Shown here: positions 12,218-24,829 of the stretch, one piece after another
Position numbering within the stretch: the first letter of the stretch is position 1
Layout: each line of letters opens with the position of its first letter
Made by a program: the position numbers and the translations under genes
Assembly (NCBI GenBank): GCA_961205875.1
Contig: OY540813.1
Span: 16,649,001 to 16,713,000 of the forward strand
Length of the DNA stretch: 64,000 nt
From: Sialis fuliginosa
Lineage: Eukaryota; Arthropoda; Insecta; Megaloptera; Sialidae
Direction: 5' to 3'
The notes under the pieces: generated by a model
Seen by the model: only the letters and a program-made list of their open reading frames with translations
What the model was told of the DNA's origin: nothing
Databases searched by the model: none

Positions 12218-13633
12218 TAAGTAAAGTATTTGAATTGCAGATAAGTTAATTTAATTATTAAACTTATTATTAGTAAACGATTGTATAAACTATTTACAAT
12301 AAATAAGTATTTATAACTGTTTCTCAAACAAATAATCATATTTTTTTTTGTAGATATATATGTGAGCTAATGTATATCCACATACATAGGTATATATATA
12401 TAACCTGTGACAATATTTCAACAGGCATATCTACTTTATTATATTTCATTCATTTATATTACGAAACATATCGAGATAGTTTTAGAATCCAAAAACAACT
12501 CTTCTTTCAAACAACGACGATAAGATCAAACGAAGTTTTTTTTTGGCAAAAGTGATCTACAGCCACCCATGTATCATATATTATGAATTCCTCTACTATA
12601 TATCACTGCGTCAGTTAACAACAAATGAACTAGAGATATAAATACCTACATTAGTGTAGAGATTTACTGCAGAAATATATAAATTATTGTTGAACATAAA
12701 AAGAATTATATTTATTATTGTAAAAGAAATAATACTAAAAAGGTTACTCAGAATTTGATACTTCTGCAAAATGAATATTTTGAAGATAATTTAAAAACCT
12801 TAGTTGCAAGAACACAGAAGATAAACAACAAACATTCATATATAAAATGAATCAAATTGCATTATTCATATTTTTGCATTATGAATTTTTAATATGATTA
12901 CAAGAAAACAAAAAAATATTTTTGTTAAGTTTCAAAAATCCATTCATTCAAATATACTGTTTTACATTCGCCAATTTCAGAAAATTACTTCCATGAAAAA
13001 AGGTTTACTTCATTCAGAAAGTAATATCACCAGCCAGAAGATTAAAAAATATACAATATGAGCCTCATAAATACCACAACGAAATGTAATTTCAAAAACT
13101 TATTTTTTTATATGTATTTTCAACATATAATTTTTCGTTATCCAATTTTAAATTAACATAAAATAAAAGTAGGTATTCTCGGTCAAAAAACCTTTCAAAA
13201 ATTATTTAATTCCTACACAAAAATTACCCATGTCTTGAATTTCATCAAAATTAAAATCCTTTTCACTGATTTATCGCCTCACCGCACATTCGATACCTAT
13301 ATGTTACAAAATCTTTTGTTTCTTTTGTTTTCTTGAATAAGTCTCAACGGTCCTGTACCACCCATGAATAAAATGCACAGAGACAATATTAATCAGTTTA
13401 AAAATATCGCATTACAAGCGAAACAAGACGGACAAATACTAAAATTCCTACATCATTTTAAAATAAGAGTAAAATCAACTCTGAATGGGTGGTCACATAA
13501 ACTCAAACCTTAACCATCTATACTTCACAACGTATTTATACGTGCCTTAACTCTTTTATGGTGATCAATATATTATATAATATTTTTACTTTTTATATTC
13601 TATCATAAATAATCATAAAACTATAATTATTTG
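12218..13633. other. AT-rich non-coding stretch
   Basis: No coding or repeat structure can be supported. The 61-codon plus frame at 12370-12555 is low-complexity Tyr/Ile/Thr-rich sequence of the kind that chance gives in AT-rich DNA. Confidence 0.5.
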
Positions 13634-13718
13634 CAGTGGCACCGGAGTCAAAATTTTCAATGGGGGGGGGGGGGGGGCAATGACTACTTTTTATCCCCCC
13701 CCCTAAATTTGGCTCCAG
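13634..13718. mobile_element. Short hAT-like remnant with G and C homopolymers
   Basis: CAGTGGCACCGGAGTCAAAA starts it and AAATTTGGCTCCAG ends it, a degenerate inverted pair. Inside are 16 G (13662-13677) and 9 C (13695-13703). The CAGTGGC start and G/C runs resemble the better preserved element at 52172. Confidence 0.4.
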
Positions 13719-13887
13719 TTTTTTTTAGGGCGGGTTTGAAGCGACGTGCAATTATAAAAATATGTTTTCTGTAATTTTTTACTCTTAAAAATTCTTTAAT
13801 TTTTGTAAACTGATTTAATGCTCACAGATAAATTATAAAATGTAACCATGAGCCTTGTCAAAGACAAAGAAAAATAAAGAGTGAGTA

Positions 13888-14057
13888 CAGTGAAACCTCG
13901 TTAGTAGGTTTTACTTTAGTACGTTTTTTTTTCTTTTATTATAGGTCCCGGTATTCTTCCATAAGATCCCATGTTACAATATTTCGTTAGTACATTTTTT
14001 TCGTAAGTACGTGTTTTCCTCCAGTTCTCTTAAAAATGCACTAACATGGTTCCACTG
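13888..14057. mobile_element. pogo-like MITE, TA target
   Basis: CAGTGAAACCTCGTTAGTA is at the left and CACTAACATGGTTCCACTG at the right, inverted to each other and flanked by TA (13886-13887 and 14058-14059). CAGT ends with a CTCG motif and a TA duplication are usual for pogo/Tigger elements. The 170-bp body repeats ttcgttagtac and cgtaagtac and has no coding capacity. Confidence 0.75.
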
Positions 14058-14059
14058 TA

Positions 14060-16293
14060 TTTCTATTTATTTTTATTTTTTTATTTTTTATTTTATTTTT
14101 TATTTTTTAACAAACAATAATTGAAGTAAATTTTGAAATTTAAGGATGTCGAGTAAAATTAGGTTAGGTTAATTTTTAAGGTACGTACTGCAATAACTTT
14201 TTTTCTGGTTTACTATGTACAGAGGATCATAATAAAATTACCTCTGATGAGTTATAAGTACCTCTATAATATACTACAAGCGCCATCAAATTCGATTGAT
14301 AGATTATCACAAAATAATTTTTTTTTTGAAACTTGAAAAAAATGTTTATTTCGAAAACTATAAATTTTTGGAAGCTAATATTTGGTCAGGTTGAAAGTTA
14401 AATAGAATGTGACTTCTAAAAAAAAATCAGCCAAATCTATGCAAATGCATGTTTTGCATGCTTACCCGGCTATAACCTTTACAAAAGCAAATTTTTCTCA
14501 TTATTAACATGTGTCTGAAATAATATTGAAATCTCTATGTATAATACCATAGTATATATACTTCTACACTGTATACTTACATTGTACATGTGTGAGGTAT
14601 CCATAAAACAAATATTTATAATTCTCAGACAAACTTACATTATTTAATCAACATCCAATTTTTAACTTACAAAATTAAGCATGTACTTCGTTAAGCCCAT
14701 TCATGCATCTAATTAAAACCATCAATTTATATTTTAATATAATGTTACATATACATGGTGTGTACAGACACCAAACACTTAACACTATATCATTACAGAT
14801 CAAAATAGAAACAGCATCATCTTATGTTTACCGACAAACTATACGCACTTCTTCGATCTCTTGAGCAGTCAAAACACACGGCATTGTATGATTTGACGGC
14901 GTCAATCATTACCGATGACATAGGAACAGATGTAGAATTATGTCGAATGATTTATGAATGATGAATGAATGATTACTGATGATGAGTGATAAAGTCTATT
15001 GTTATTTGAATCCGCGACGAACGGTTTCAATGAATGTCGTAGGTTGGATTTTCAGATAAACAAAATCAATGTTATAATATTGTAGTATATTATGACATGC
15101 AATAAAAACTATAGAATACGTAGTTATTAGGATTTTTTTTTGTTTTTTTTTTATTTTTAAGAAACCTCAAACAAATTTAAATATTTTTTAAAGATCGTTC
15201 AAGATTTTTTAAAATCTTAAAAATTAAAAAAAAAAATTATTTTGAAAGCAGGTAGGTACTTAGTATACTTTTGATGTTTTCGAGCCACTTTCAAATATTA
15301 ACATTAAAGATTTATTTTATTTTTTATTATTGTAAATTTAAAAATTCTTAATAATTGCTTCAATAATTATTTTTTAAAGAAATCACCATTTTAATGCAAA
15401 AAGAAATTAGGTGGTCGAAAAAAATTCCATTTTTAGGATTTTTTAAATTCTTGAGCGAGCTTAAAAAAAATTTATCATGCTAATATTTGGCGAGACTTAC
15501 AAATTTTAGTACAGAATCGAAAAAAAATAGCTGGGAAAAATGGGACACTGTATAGTGTAGAATATAACTACGAAACATACGAAAATCAGTTATTTTAGAT
15601 ATGTGCATATATTTCCTCTCCTCATGACAAACGCATGTATTTCTTTATCTCCTTATATTGGTATTTTTTAAATCTTCATTATATTTTTAAATCGGTGAAT
15701 GAAAAATACATAAAAAGTAATGCAATAATAACTTGATATAACGAACATCCGCTATATTATTCAAAATATTTCATTTAGAACACAGGAAATCAGGAAATTG
15801 AAAATTTCGTCGATCAAATGAAAATTTTTGAGAAATTAAATTGCATTCTATTTATAAACATATACGTACACAAATACAAACACAAAACTTTTATCTTTTT
15901 TTTATCTATTTTTTAACATACACATTCGAAAAATGCATTATTATATAACGTACTTTCCAATTTATGAGACACCCCCTCGCTAGCCAGTTTTATTATAAAC
16001 TTTAAATGATAATGATTTGAGTAAAATATCAAAATGACGTGAATTTCAAAAAATTTAAGTTACTATCAAAATGTAAATAAATTTTATACAATACCAAGAC
16101 TTACTATTCATATACAGAATGATTTACAACTAGTGTAAAAAAATTAACAGTAAATTGAGGATGTTATTTCAGCAAAAAACTTTATATAAACATGTATTCG
16201 GAAATTCTTCGAGAAAAAGTTTATATAAATATATGTACTTCCAAAACTGCATTTTTATCAACAAATAGCTATTTATAGTTTCGTTTTTTAGTC
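14060..16293. other. AT-rich non-coding stretch
   Basis: It starts with a T5-7/A simple repeat (14065-14110), then a relic-like patch (14290-14480, gcgccatcaaattcgattga...cttacccggctataacc). A one-sided pogo-like end (aacttgatataacgaacatc) lies near 15731. Nothing coding. Confidence 0.4.
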
Positions 16294-16398
16294 ATGTTAT
16301 AGTTTGTGTAACAGTAATACAACTGGCTATAAGTCTATGATGACAAATATTAGGAGAAATATTTATTTTAACTTTTTATCTTATTTTTAATTACAGTA
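16294..16398 (+). repeat. Dispersed repeat family 6, uninterrupted copy
   Basis: Gtgtaacagtaatacaactg...tattaggagaaatatttatt...ttttatcttatttttaatta. It matches 8988-9056 joined directly to 9305-9350, so it shows the state before the hAT insertion at 9057. Confidence 0.7.
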
Positions 16399-16849
16399 CA
16401 AGAATATAAGCTTATTTTGTGTAAACTGAAGTAAGATTCTGCAATATTTTCTTTTTATCAATATTTCTCACAACAAATGAACAAAGTATATTTTTGTGTA
16501 TTTTGTGTCATATAATCTTTTACAAAAACCGAACTAGGGAAAAAATTAAAGAACAACAAAATACTTGATAAAAATCAACGGGCCCACTGGCCCCATACAC
16601 TCCTGCTCTAAATGATTATTGTTTGATACTGTAAATTAATTATAAACGAGTTATAAAATTTAATAACTGTATCACAATGGGTTATCTAGATATTAAATAA
16701 ACAATAATTTTGGGTAAAATTTTTGGAAGGCTCTAGCTCCCCCACATTTTTTGCTTAAAAAAACATCCTAGATCTACTTGTTTTACACTAGTTGTAAATC
16801 ATCCTGTATAAGACATGAGAAATAAAATCATATCAAGTTCTTTCAACCC

Positions 16850-17060
16850 AGCGCCACGTGGAGCTGCACACGTGTAACACAGCGTCTCAATTCTGTGCTC
16901 CACATCTACTCGTGATAACACGAGATAAGAACTAATTACGAAATTAAGCGCTCTTCAGATTTGTACGCGATAGCTTGGCAATTAAACATGACTTGCATGC
17001 AACGTGCTTAAGACTCGGCCTAATATGGGAATGAAATCAGAGTACTGTTCTCTTGTTATC
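16850..17060. promoter_or_regulatory. GC-richer unique patch with two CACGTG E-boxes
   Basis: Two perfect CACGTG palindromes at 16855-16860 and 16869-16874 are 14 bp apart (start to start), about 1.4 helical turns. The surrounding 200 bp is less AT-rich than its neighbours and contains no repeat found elsewhere in the window. It may be a bHLH-bound element; nothing else supports that. Confidence 0.25.
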
Positions 17061-17339
17061 CAGTTTGTTGTGTGGGAAAAACGACTCCTAATTTAGACTT
17101 TTTATGCAAATCAAATACAAATTAAAGTAATTTCAGGTAAAATTACATGTGTATAATGAAAATAAAAGAGGAACTATTAAATGAAGTTTTCTAGATGGAG
17201 TGACAATCAATTATATTGAATTTTTCTCGTTTTGTAATTCCGTTGTAAAATGCTAATTTTTCTATAAATTCTTGTGAATAGCCATGTACCTATAATATTA
17301 ATTTCGGTGAAAATATTTCATTACATTTTTTATTTAAAA

Positions 17340-17700
17340 ATAATCCTTCCAGATATTTTTTAGGTCCTTTTCAGTCAAAGCAAAATATATCGTAAACTAT
17401 ATAAGACTTGAAATTTTTACTGAACGTGTAAAATGGTACCCTCTAGTAAAAGATGTACAAATTTGTTGAAAAAATTAATTTTCTGGGGGGATACTAGGGA
17501 GCTAAAGCTACGTAAAAAAATATTTTTTTATACCAAGGCATGTGGCACATCAAAATGTATAACCAAACCAGTGAAATTAGACCCTTTTTCTAATTTTTTT
17601 CTAAATCAAAAATGGCACCTGCAGGGGGCTTTAACAAAAAAATTGTATACAAAAACGTGTGGGGTATCAATTTACGAAATGTAATCAAAAATAGCAACGA
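17340..17700 (+). repeat. Dispersed repeat family 5, copy 2
   Basis: It has the same blocks as 7190-7440 in opposite orientation: aaaagatgtacaaatttgtt, tttttataccaaggca, aatgtataaccaaa, attgtatacaaaaacgtgtg. An 83-codon frame at 17433-17684 lies within it, but the other copy does not keep it open, so it is not a gene. Confidence 0.65.
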
Positions 17701-18719
17701 AAAGAGTTTTGGGTGGCTATGTTAACGTTAAATACTCGTTTATGGAGTTTTGAAGTTATCATATCATTAGACGCTGCAGACTAATTTATTTAAAACAATT
17801 ATAATTTTGTTTAAATGGACAAAATTATACATCTAGTTTGAGTATTATTTTCCACTTACAAAATTTAATTAAAAATAAGCTACAATTTTAAACTTAACTT
17901 TAATATTAATGATATATAATTAATAATTCTGATGCATTATTTATGGTTCACATGATATCATGTACATCATATAGATAGATACTTTATTCTTTAAATTAAA
18001 AACTACATGATACTGTTAAATAAAGCTTGTATTTATAAAGAAAATTTCACATGAACCAAATTTTAAAATAGTTTTGTCAATGTTAGAACTGTTAAATTTA
18101 ATTAATAAAATTATAATAAACTTAAAACACCAGGGAGTAAAAGAATGAAGTTGGCGTGACAAAAGACATTTCAAATATTAATAAAACTCTTTCATATATT
18201 TTTATACAGTACGGGTACATACATTTTTAAAACTTTATAGTTTCGTATTTACAGAAGACATTTTAACGTTTATTGTCTATAATGTTATTCCACGACATGA
18301 AAATGTATAGGTCAGAGAAGTGTAAAGTAATTTTGAAACGGTGTTTAAATCAGTGGCGGCCTGTATGAAAAATCTGTATGTTGTTTTCTATTAAGAAAGA
18401 ACTTGATGTTTTTTTTTTTTTGAATTAATATCTGATTTATATAGAACCATAAAATATATGAAAATATTGAAAACAAAAAAGTTATAAAACGAATTGAAAA
18501 TATGTTTATTAAAACGTTTTTCTATTTTATTTCAGAATTTCAGAACAAATAGCATTTTTACGATATTAAGTTATTATACTACTAAAATCAGTATACTTAT
18601 TGTAAGCCGCGTCGAATGGTATATTTACCATAGCTCTATGATGAAAAATACGCCGCTTGTATTACAATAAAACCACTATCATTTTGACTTTCAAAAAAAA
18701 CTATTTTAATAAGGGACAC
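17701..18719. other. AT-rich non-coding stretch
   Basis: A hAT-like start CAGTGGCGGCCTGTATG occurs near 18353 without a recognisable partner end. The rest shows nothing. Confidence 0.4.
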
Positions 18720-19035
18720 AGCTAGGGATCCATAGAACATTTAATGCCAAAAATAATGGTTTTTAGCCGACTGTGATTACTTTTAAATTGGTCAAGTTAT
18801 AGGTAAATATATAAAGCACATAATTTAAATTATAATTATCACAACTGTATTCAAAAACAGTGTAAATTAAGAGTTTTTGTTTTGAAAATTTACACTGTTT
18901 TTGAATACAATTGTGATAATTATAATTTAAATTATGTGCTTTATATATTTACCTATAACTTGACCAATTTAGAAGTAATCACAGTCGGCTAAAAATCATT
19001 ATTTAGGGCATTAAATGTTCTATGGATCCCTAACT
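18720..19035. repeat. Long foldback hairpin, 149-bp arms and 18-nt loop
   Basis: The arm 18720-18868 (agctagggatccatagaaca ... gtgtaaatt) is repeated inverted at 18887-19035 with no gap and only 6 mismatches, separated by 18 nt. The transcript would fold into a nearly perfect stem. No clear target duplication is visible outside the arms, and no other copy is seen in the window. It could be a foldback MITE, a recent inverted duplication, or a hairpin-RNA locus feeding Dicer. Confidence 0.9.
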
Positions 19036-20912
19036 GGATTTTATTTTATTCGGTGTAGAAGGTCTTCTTTTTGGTTGTCGAAAAACATGAATAATTTTAC
19101 TAAAATTTTTGTAATACTTATTGTTAGAACATTTTTCGAGATTTCGACATTGGGTGCAAAGTATTATTGAGGACACTCTTTTCTCTATTATAACTTAAAA
19201 TTTCATTTTGAAATTCAATTAAAGACATATTAAACACAGCGGTTGAACGGAACTCTACATTTTAGACGTGGTTTCCAAACTCGACATCGCTAAATGATTT
19301 TTTCGCGAGCTCTATTTCAATAACTATTTATGACTCATAATTTTTAAAAACGCCATTTTGTTAGAAATTTTATCAGTTTTAAGATTTATAAAACCTATTT
19401 TATCCTAAAACTGATAGCCCCCGTGTTATTCCCAAATAACTGATTTTAGACAGCTTTGTAAGTCCCAATAAAGTTATGGAAAAATTATTGCCATGTTCTA
19501 TACATCAAAATCTACCAATTTCTTGAAAAAAATGTACACCGTTATTTTTTTCTAGCGCCACCCCTATACGAAATTGTCTGATGACTGGACTATATATTAT
19601 TAAACGTTATATTTATTTCTTTTAAATACAGAAAAATATCATTCAATGTTTAATTTACTCATTTACCCTTATGCAAGAACCCACAATGGTCAAGAATGCC
19701 TCTTCTAGATTATATCAACCCAGCCCATGTCATTGTTTTCCAAGAATGTCCGCGAAGACGCGATTCTCTGTTTCTTCCTCTAGCTACCTTTTAATTTATT
19801 AGCTAATGAAACTTCTTGATGAAAAAAAAGAATGTTGAAAATTTGTTGTAAAAATGTATATTTTTTATGTACAGTGGCTAAAATTCTATTCTTGCGTTTT
19901 GTTCAAATGGAATGTGGAAATTAAAAAAATAAAATGTGAAAGAATGCAGAATATAAGTACAGTAATTTTTTTTGTTTCCTTAACATTTTGTTTGGTTTTT
20001 TAGATTACTTCTAAATATGTCCATCTAAATATTATATTAAATTTACAATTAAGTTACATTTAAATAACTACAAATGAAATGCATTTTTTATCAATACATT
20101 TATCATAGATATTTATGTATTTTCTGTATTGTTATAATTTGAAACCTCGATTTAATCACCTTCATGAAGACTTAAAAGATGTAGTTTCCTTTATTAAATA
20201 AATCATATTATATGTGTTAGTTATACAAAACTAAATTATTTTCTTTTATCCTTCTTTCTTATAAATTCTGGTACTATACCATGTACATTTATATCATTAA
20301 TAAAAATTATAAGGTAGAAACCCTGACTGACATTCTGGTTAAGGGTAGAACCTTTTTAAAAAATATGTCTAGTTTTGTTTGAAATTTCAAACCTTTAACA
20401 TTCATCTAACGATTAGTTAATGACAATTATACCTCCCTAACGAACAAAATTCACTAACTACATGTCTATGTGTGTGTTTGTACTTACTTAAATGATGTTC
20501 TTGACAATGATTTATCGCTAGCTAATCGTTGTACCGCGCCCTTTGTAGATGTTAACCATCAATTGTAAATACCGCAGTAAAGTTCTCCTAGAGTTTTGTT
20601 TGTAAGGTATCTTTCACACGAGTGTAATGTAATTAAACTATTCTCGATTTATATTGATATGTACATCATTCATACGACAACATTATTTTTGTCGAATTTT
20701 GGAAAATTATACGGTAAAAAAATTAAAACTGTTATGAATAATAATAGTCGGGGATTTGAAATTAAAAAAAAAAGTATTTTTGTATTGTTATGTTATTCTA
20801 TTTGGATGTTAATTATTCAGTTATTCCTTACCTATTTGCTACACTATTTTATATTTGCATATATACATATATTTCATTCAAATATAAATATACAATAAAC
20901 AATGAAATCATT
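19036..20912. other. AT-rich non-coding stretch
   Basis: No feature supported. The 100-codon plus frame at 20596-20898 is hydrophobic, AT-driven, low-complexity sequence (Ile/Tyr/Phe/Asn) with no motif; I treat it as chance. Confidence 0.45.
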
Positions 20913-21022
20913 CACACTATAGGTATCGTGCTGGTCTCACTCTAGTCACACTCCAATACAGTATTTACTATACTGAATATTTGACTGGAGCGAAACCGAA
21001 CCGAGACCGGCACGGTAGTGTG
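20913..21022. repeat. Small imperfect foldback element
   Basis: CACACTATAGGTATCGTGCT...CACTCCA is paired imperfectly with TGGAGCG...ACCGGCACGGTAGTGTG around a central CAGTAT/ATACTG palindrome. It is GC-rich against an AT-rich background. Ends reading cacacta...tagtgtg fit a small MITE; no duplication was identified. Confidence 0.5.
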
Positions 21023-21201
21023 GATCGACCCTTATTGCTAATGCAATTATGTTTTTATCGTACTATTATCTCTTTATATTATATCAGAAAACGAAGATAA
21101 CTGAATGGTTTAATAACATTGCGAATTCGCACTTACAATTTAAATAAACATTTTATAATTGTTTTGTCGACATTTACAACATTAATTAAGGTATAGATAG
21201 G

Positions 21202-21620
21202 CAGTGGCGGACTAAGAAAGGTAAGTATCCGGGGCGTTAGTTATGCACCCCCGTCTCCCACCCAAAAAATGTAATAAATATTTCTCACGTATATTTTTAA
21301 AAATATAAAAAAACATTTTATTTTATTTTTTCTTTACATCATAAATAAAAATTGTAGGTGCAATTAAATCGTCCATAATATACATACGCAAAAAGAGCAG
21401 AGGGGGGGGGGGGGGAATAATCGCCTAGCGTGATGAGAAATAGGGAGGGGATTCGAACAAACGTGACATTTGAAATACCTACATCAATTTTATTTCTATT
21501 ATTTTTTAAAACTATACATTTTATTTTTCAGTCGCGATATAAAGGACGTTGTTTTTAATATTTAATTTTGTACCTTGGCACTCAAATGGACCCCCCCCCC
21601 CCCCCTCTCCCCCAACGAGC
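21202..21620. mobile_element. hAT-like relic with long G and C runs
   Basis: It starts CAGTGGCGGACTAAG at 21202. A run of 14 G (21402-21415) and a run of 15 C (21591-21605) lie inside. The same combination of CAGTGGCG end and homopolymer tracts marks the elements at 13634 and 52172. The right end could not be matched, so the boundary is a guess. Confidence 0.35.
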
Positions 21621-22238
21621 ATATATTGGAGTCCATTCTAAGATATTCGTAGTTAGATTGAAAACTAAATTAGATTTAATAAAAAAAAAACTAAAATGCA
21701 GTGTTTATAGTACTCGTTCGTGTAATACATCCCTTACGTCTCTAACTATGGTTTCTTACTAACAGGATTAATAATCATAGGTCGCATATATTTCTTGCAC
21801 ATGCACTATTTATTATCGACAACATTGATTTTACTACAATATTGTTCTTGTTATACTTTGACTTGTACATAATTATAAATGTAAATGTTTACTTGTAATT
21901 GTTACAAAATGTATGTATGTGTGTTTAAATAATGATTATTCTTTTGTGTTTTTATGTAATGTAGTTCTGTTATTTTGTTGCTTCTGAATGTAACTGAAGA
22001 AAAACCGGTCGTATTTCTTCTGCTTTAGACAGAGAATTGTGTTAGAATCTGTTAATTAAAGCAGTTTACATAAATAAATATATATCAGAATGATAAAAGT
22101 GAGAAAATATGAAAAATAAATGGAATCTACTTAAACTATTCCCATGCTGTATCTATAAACATACCTTTTACGTTGTTTTTTTTAAGTTATGTAGTTCCTT
22201 TCTCGAAAATTGTTAAGATGATTATTAAATATATTTTT

Positions 22239-22849
22239 GCTTCCTCGCAAAGTCGAAAATACGAGAAGCTTTGTGATCGTTTTAGAATGAGACAAATGAA
22301 TTGTTCTACGATTCCCAAATTTTAAATTGATCTTTCCGTTTCAGGTCAAGACAAACACTTTTCGTTCCGTGTCTGTATTTCCCCTGAATCCTTGTCACAC
22401 GCATAACTCATGAACCACAGAACCGATATTATTGAAACTTAGTTGGATTGTTGGGTCTGGCTTGAGGACGGTTTCATATCAAAATTATCAAAATCGTGTG
22501 TAAGGGGAAGAGTTGACATCCCAAAATATTTATACGACACATGTTACGTGAAACATTTATAGAATCTTTTTTATAGAGCATTCAATTTCCTATAATTTAC
22601 TTCAATTTGCTTTAAAAAATCGGCATTTATTTTTTTTAAGATTTAGATTGAAATTTTCAAAAAAATTTAAATATACGAAAAAATAATCAATTGCGTCTTA
22701 AGAAAAATGTCGAACTAATATTTTTTAGTAAAATTGTATAAAAATTAAATGGTTAATCAATACCAGGCAATTTATCTTAACACTTTATCGGTTTTTATGT
22801 AAATTGTTCAATAATTAACTACCTTTGGTGAATTTAGCGCGAGGAAGCA
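22239..22849 (+). mobile_element. Family 3 element, copy b (most complete)
   Basis: It begins TGCTTCCTCGC and ends GCGAGGAAGCA, a 10-bp terminal inverted repeat. The interior reads atacgagaagctttgtgatc, aaattgatctttccgtttca, gtgtctgtatttcccctgaa, cataactcatgaacc, acacatgttacgtgaaa, accaggcaatttatctt. About 610 bp with no open frame. The superfamily is not clear from so short an end. Confidence 0.75.
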
Positions 22850-23113
22850 CTGTGCATTTACTTGGTAGATGTTTTTTTACTAAGAATCGTGTTTATAAAA
22901 AAAATTATGAAAGAATCAATTAAGTAATGAAATCAAACATTAATTTTGAACTTCACATAAAGATAATAATTTATTATGAAAGAATTTGCTTAAAATTTTA
23001 ACAATAACACATTATAATTATCATCGACGAAAAATGTTTTAATATTTTTTTAATGGTTATCATGCATACAATAGTGCCGATTAGTTTCAGATAATTGGAG
23101 TTTGCCTGATCTC

Positions 23114-23259
23114 TTATACAGAAAACTGGTAAGAATTCCGTGTAGCATCATCCCAAACCACGATTGATCTGAGACCAGCTGATTTGCATATTAAACAATA
23201 GACAGGTTCAGTGCTCTTCCACTCGCGTAATTTGAATGCTGGCAGAGAACGGTTAATTC
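23114..23259 (-). CDS. Possible terminal exon, unknown product
   Basis: A minus-strand frame ends at a TAA (23114-23116). It is open well beyond a plausible 3' splice site (gttcgactatatacag) at 23260-23261. The exon would encode about 47 residues including LPAFKLREWKSTEPVYC and KSAGLRSIVVWDDATRNSY. A CxxC pair (YCLICK) might bind metal, but no family is recognised. The codons upstream of the acceptor are AT-rich and less protein-like, which favours starting here. Chance cannot be excluded. Confidence 0.28.
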
Positions 23260-23623
23260 CTGTATATAGTCGAACACATGAAATCTGATATTTCATATTT
23301 AAATCATTTATTAACAAGCAAATATGTGGTTTTTGCAAATAGAATTCAACTACGGATTTCTTTCTAGTAAATATTACGATAAACACAAAACAAAAAGCTA
23401 TAAAAAGGCATAATTAAAAAGTCTAATTTACAAAAGCCATTCATTAAATTTGGTCAAAATTCTTCATCACAGTCTGTAAAGGCTCTCAAAATTGATATTA
23501 AGTTTTTTTTCTATTTTTTAGTATTTAATTAACATTTAGAACAATTTTATTTCAAAATTGCAAAATCAAAAATGAATTCAATATTTATATGACTCTGTGA
23601 GTGCAAGAAATTTGAGACATATA

Positions 23624-24175
23624 AATACTGGCACCAGTTATGGCCGCTATAAGAGCAAGGTTTACAATTTTTGTGATTGACGGGTGCTTCTTTTTTATAA
23701 CTCTCGTGAACTCATGTTACTAATAAAACAAGTAACATAATAATAAAACAAGCAATTACAGTTTTTTTTTTTAATTTATAGCCTTTAGTTTGTTTATGTT
23801 TTTTCTCCAGTAATGGATAAAGTAAAACCAGTAATGAGCATGCAGTGATGGACACTTGCTAATGATTACAAAATGATAAGTATTACGTCATAAAAGATAT
23901 AAAAGTAAGAATCATAAAATTTGAAACAATGTAAAGCAGTTACTATGATAATATAAAAATTAATAAATAAATTATATTAATAATTAGTTTAAATGTCCAC
24001 CATATTGACACCTATTGGCCGATTGTCACCAAATCACGCTGTAAAACAGTTAAATGTACATAGATTAATATTCAGAAATAGTAGTAATCAAATATTAACA
24101 AATATTTCTAATTCAGTACATTTAATTAAAAAATAGCCATTACTGGGGTCATGTCCAAGACTGGCGCCAGTACCT
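23624..24175 (+). mobile_element. Family 1 MITE, copy C (full length)
   Basis: It starts AATACTGGCACCAGTTATGG and ends CTGGCGCCAGTACCT, and is the longest copy at 552 bp. It carries all internal blocks, including ggccgctataagagcaaggt, ttctccagtaatgg and gcagtgatggacacttgct. The left end has a small change (AATACTGG for AGGTACTGG). Confidence 0.85.
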
Positions 24176-24829
24176 CAAGTAGTTTTCGAAATAAGATATC
24201 AATGAACAAATTTTGAATTATAGATGTCGTACTGTACAACTATTCCTGTAAAGTGACGATGCAATTTTACTAAAGTATTTTATAAAGTGAACGCTGCAGC
24301 TTAAATTAATTAAACTATTTAGATTTAGCGCATTAACCTTTGACCATCACGGCTGGGAACAAGAGAAAAGAACAAAGAGATGAAACATTTTGCGGATATG
24401 ATTTTTGTTCGAATTAATTAACCAAATCACGTTTTAATAAATGGTGGTATTGTACGCGTGTTTAAAAAGGCTAGAAAATTATGAGACATCAAGATGTTAT
24501 AGAAGTTTATTATTCTATGACAACCTGAGATGAGTTTTATATTGAATACAGTAATGAACATAGTTTTTATAACCGTGATTGGAATTTTGCTGTAACTAAA
24601 TGAAACAAAATAAAAGATAGATTTGAATAGGGGTCAACACACCATAAAGTATTTTAGGTCGTAATGTTGGAGTTATGAGACACATAAGAAAATAATTCTG
24701 GATTAGATCTTTAAAATTGCGTTGATGTGATCCTACCCTTTTAACTACTAGGACATCTATACATATATTAATACGTGAACATCGAAAATTGTCGTACGTT
24801 TTTTAGTATTTATTATCATATCATTCGAA

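Noticed and set aside
17433-17684. 83-codon Lys/Cys-rich plus-strand frame
   Set aside because: It lies inside dispersed repeat family 5; the copy at 7190-7440 has stops and gaps.
20596-20898. 100-codon hydrophobic plus-strand frame that might be a membrane protein
   Set aside because: The hydrophobicity follows from T-rich DNA; no start context, splice or domain signal supports it.
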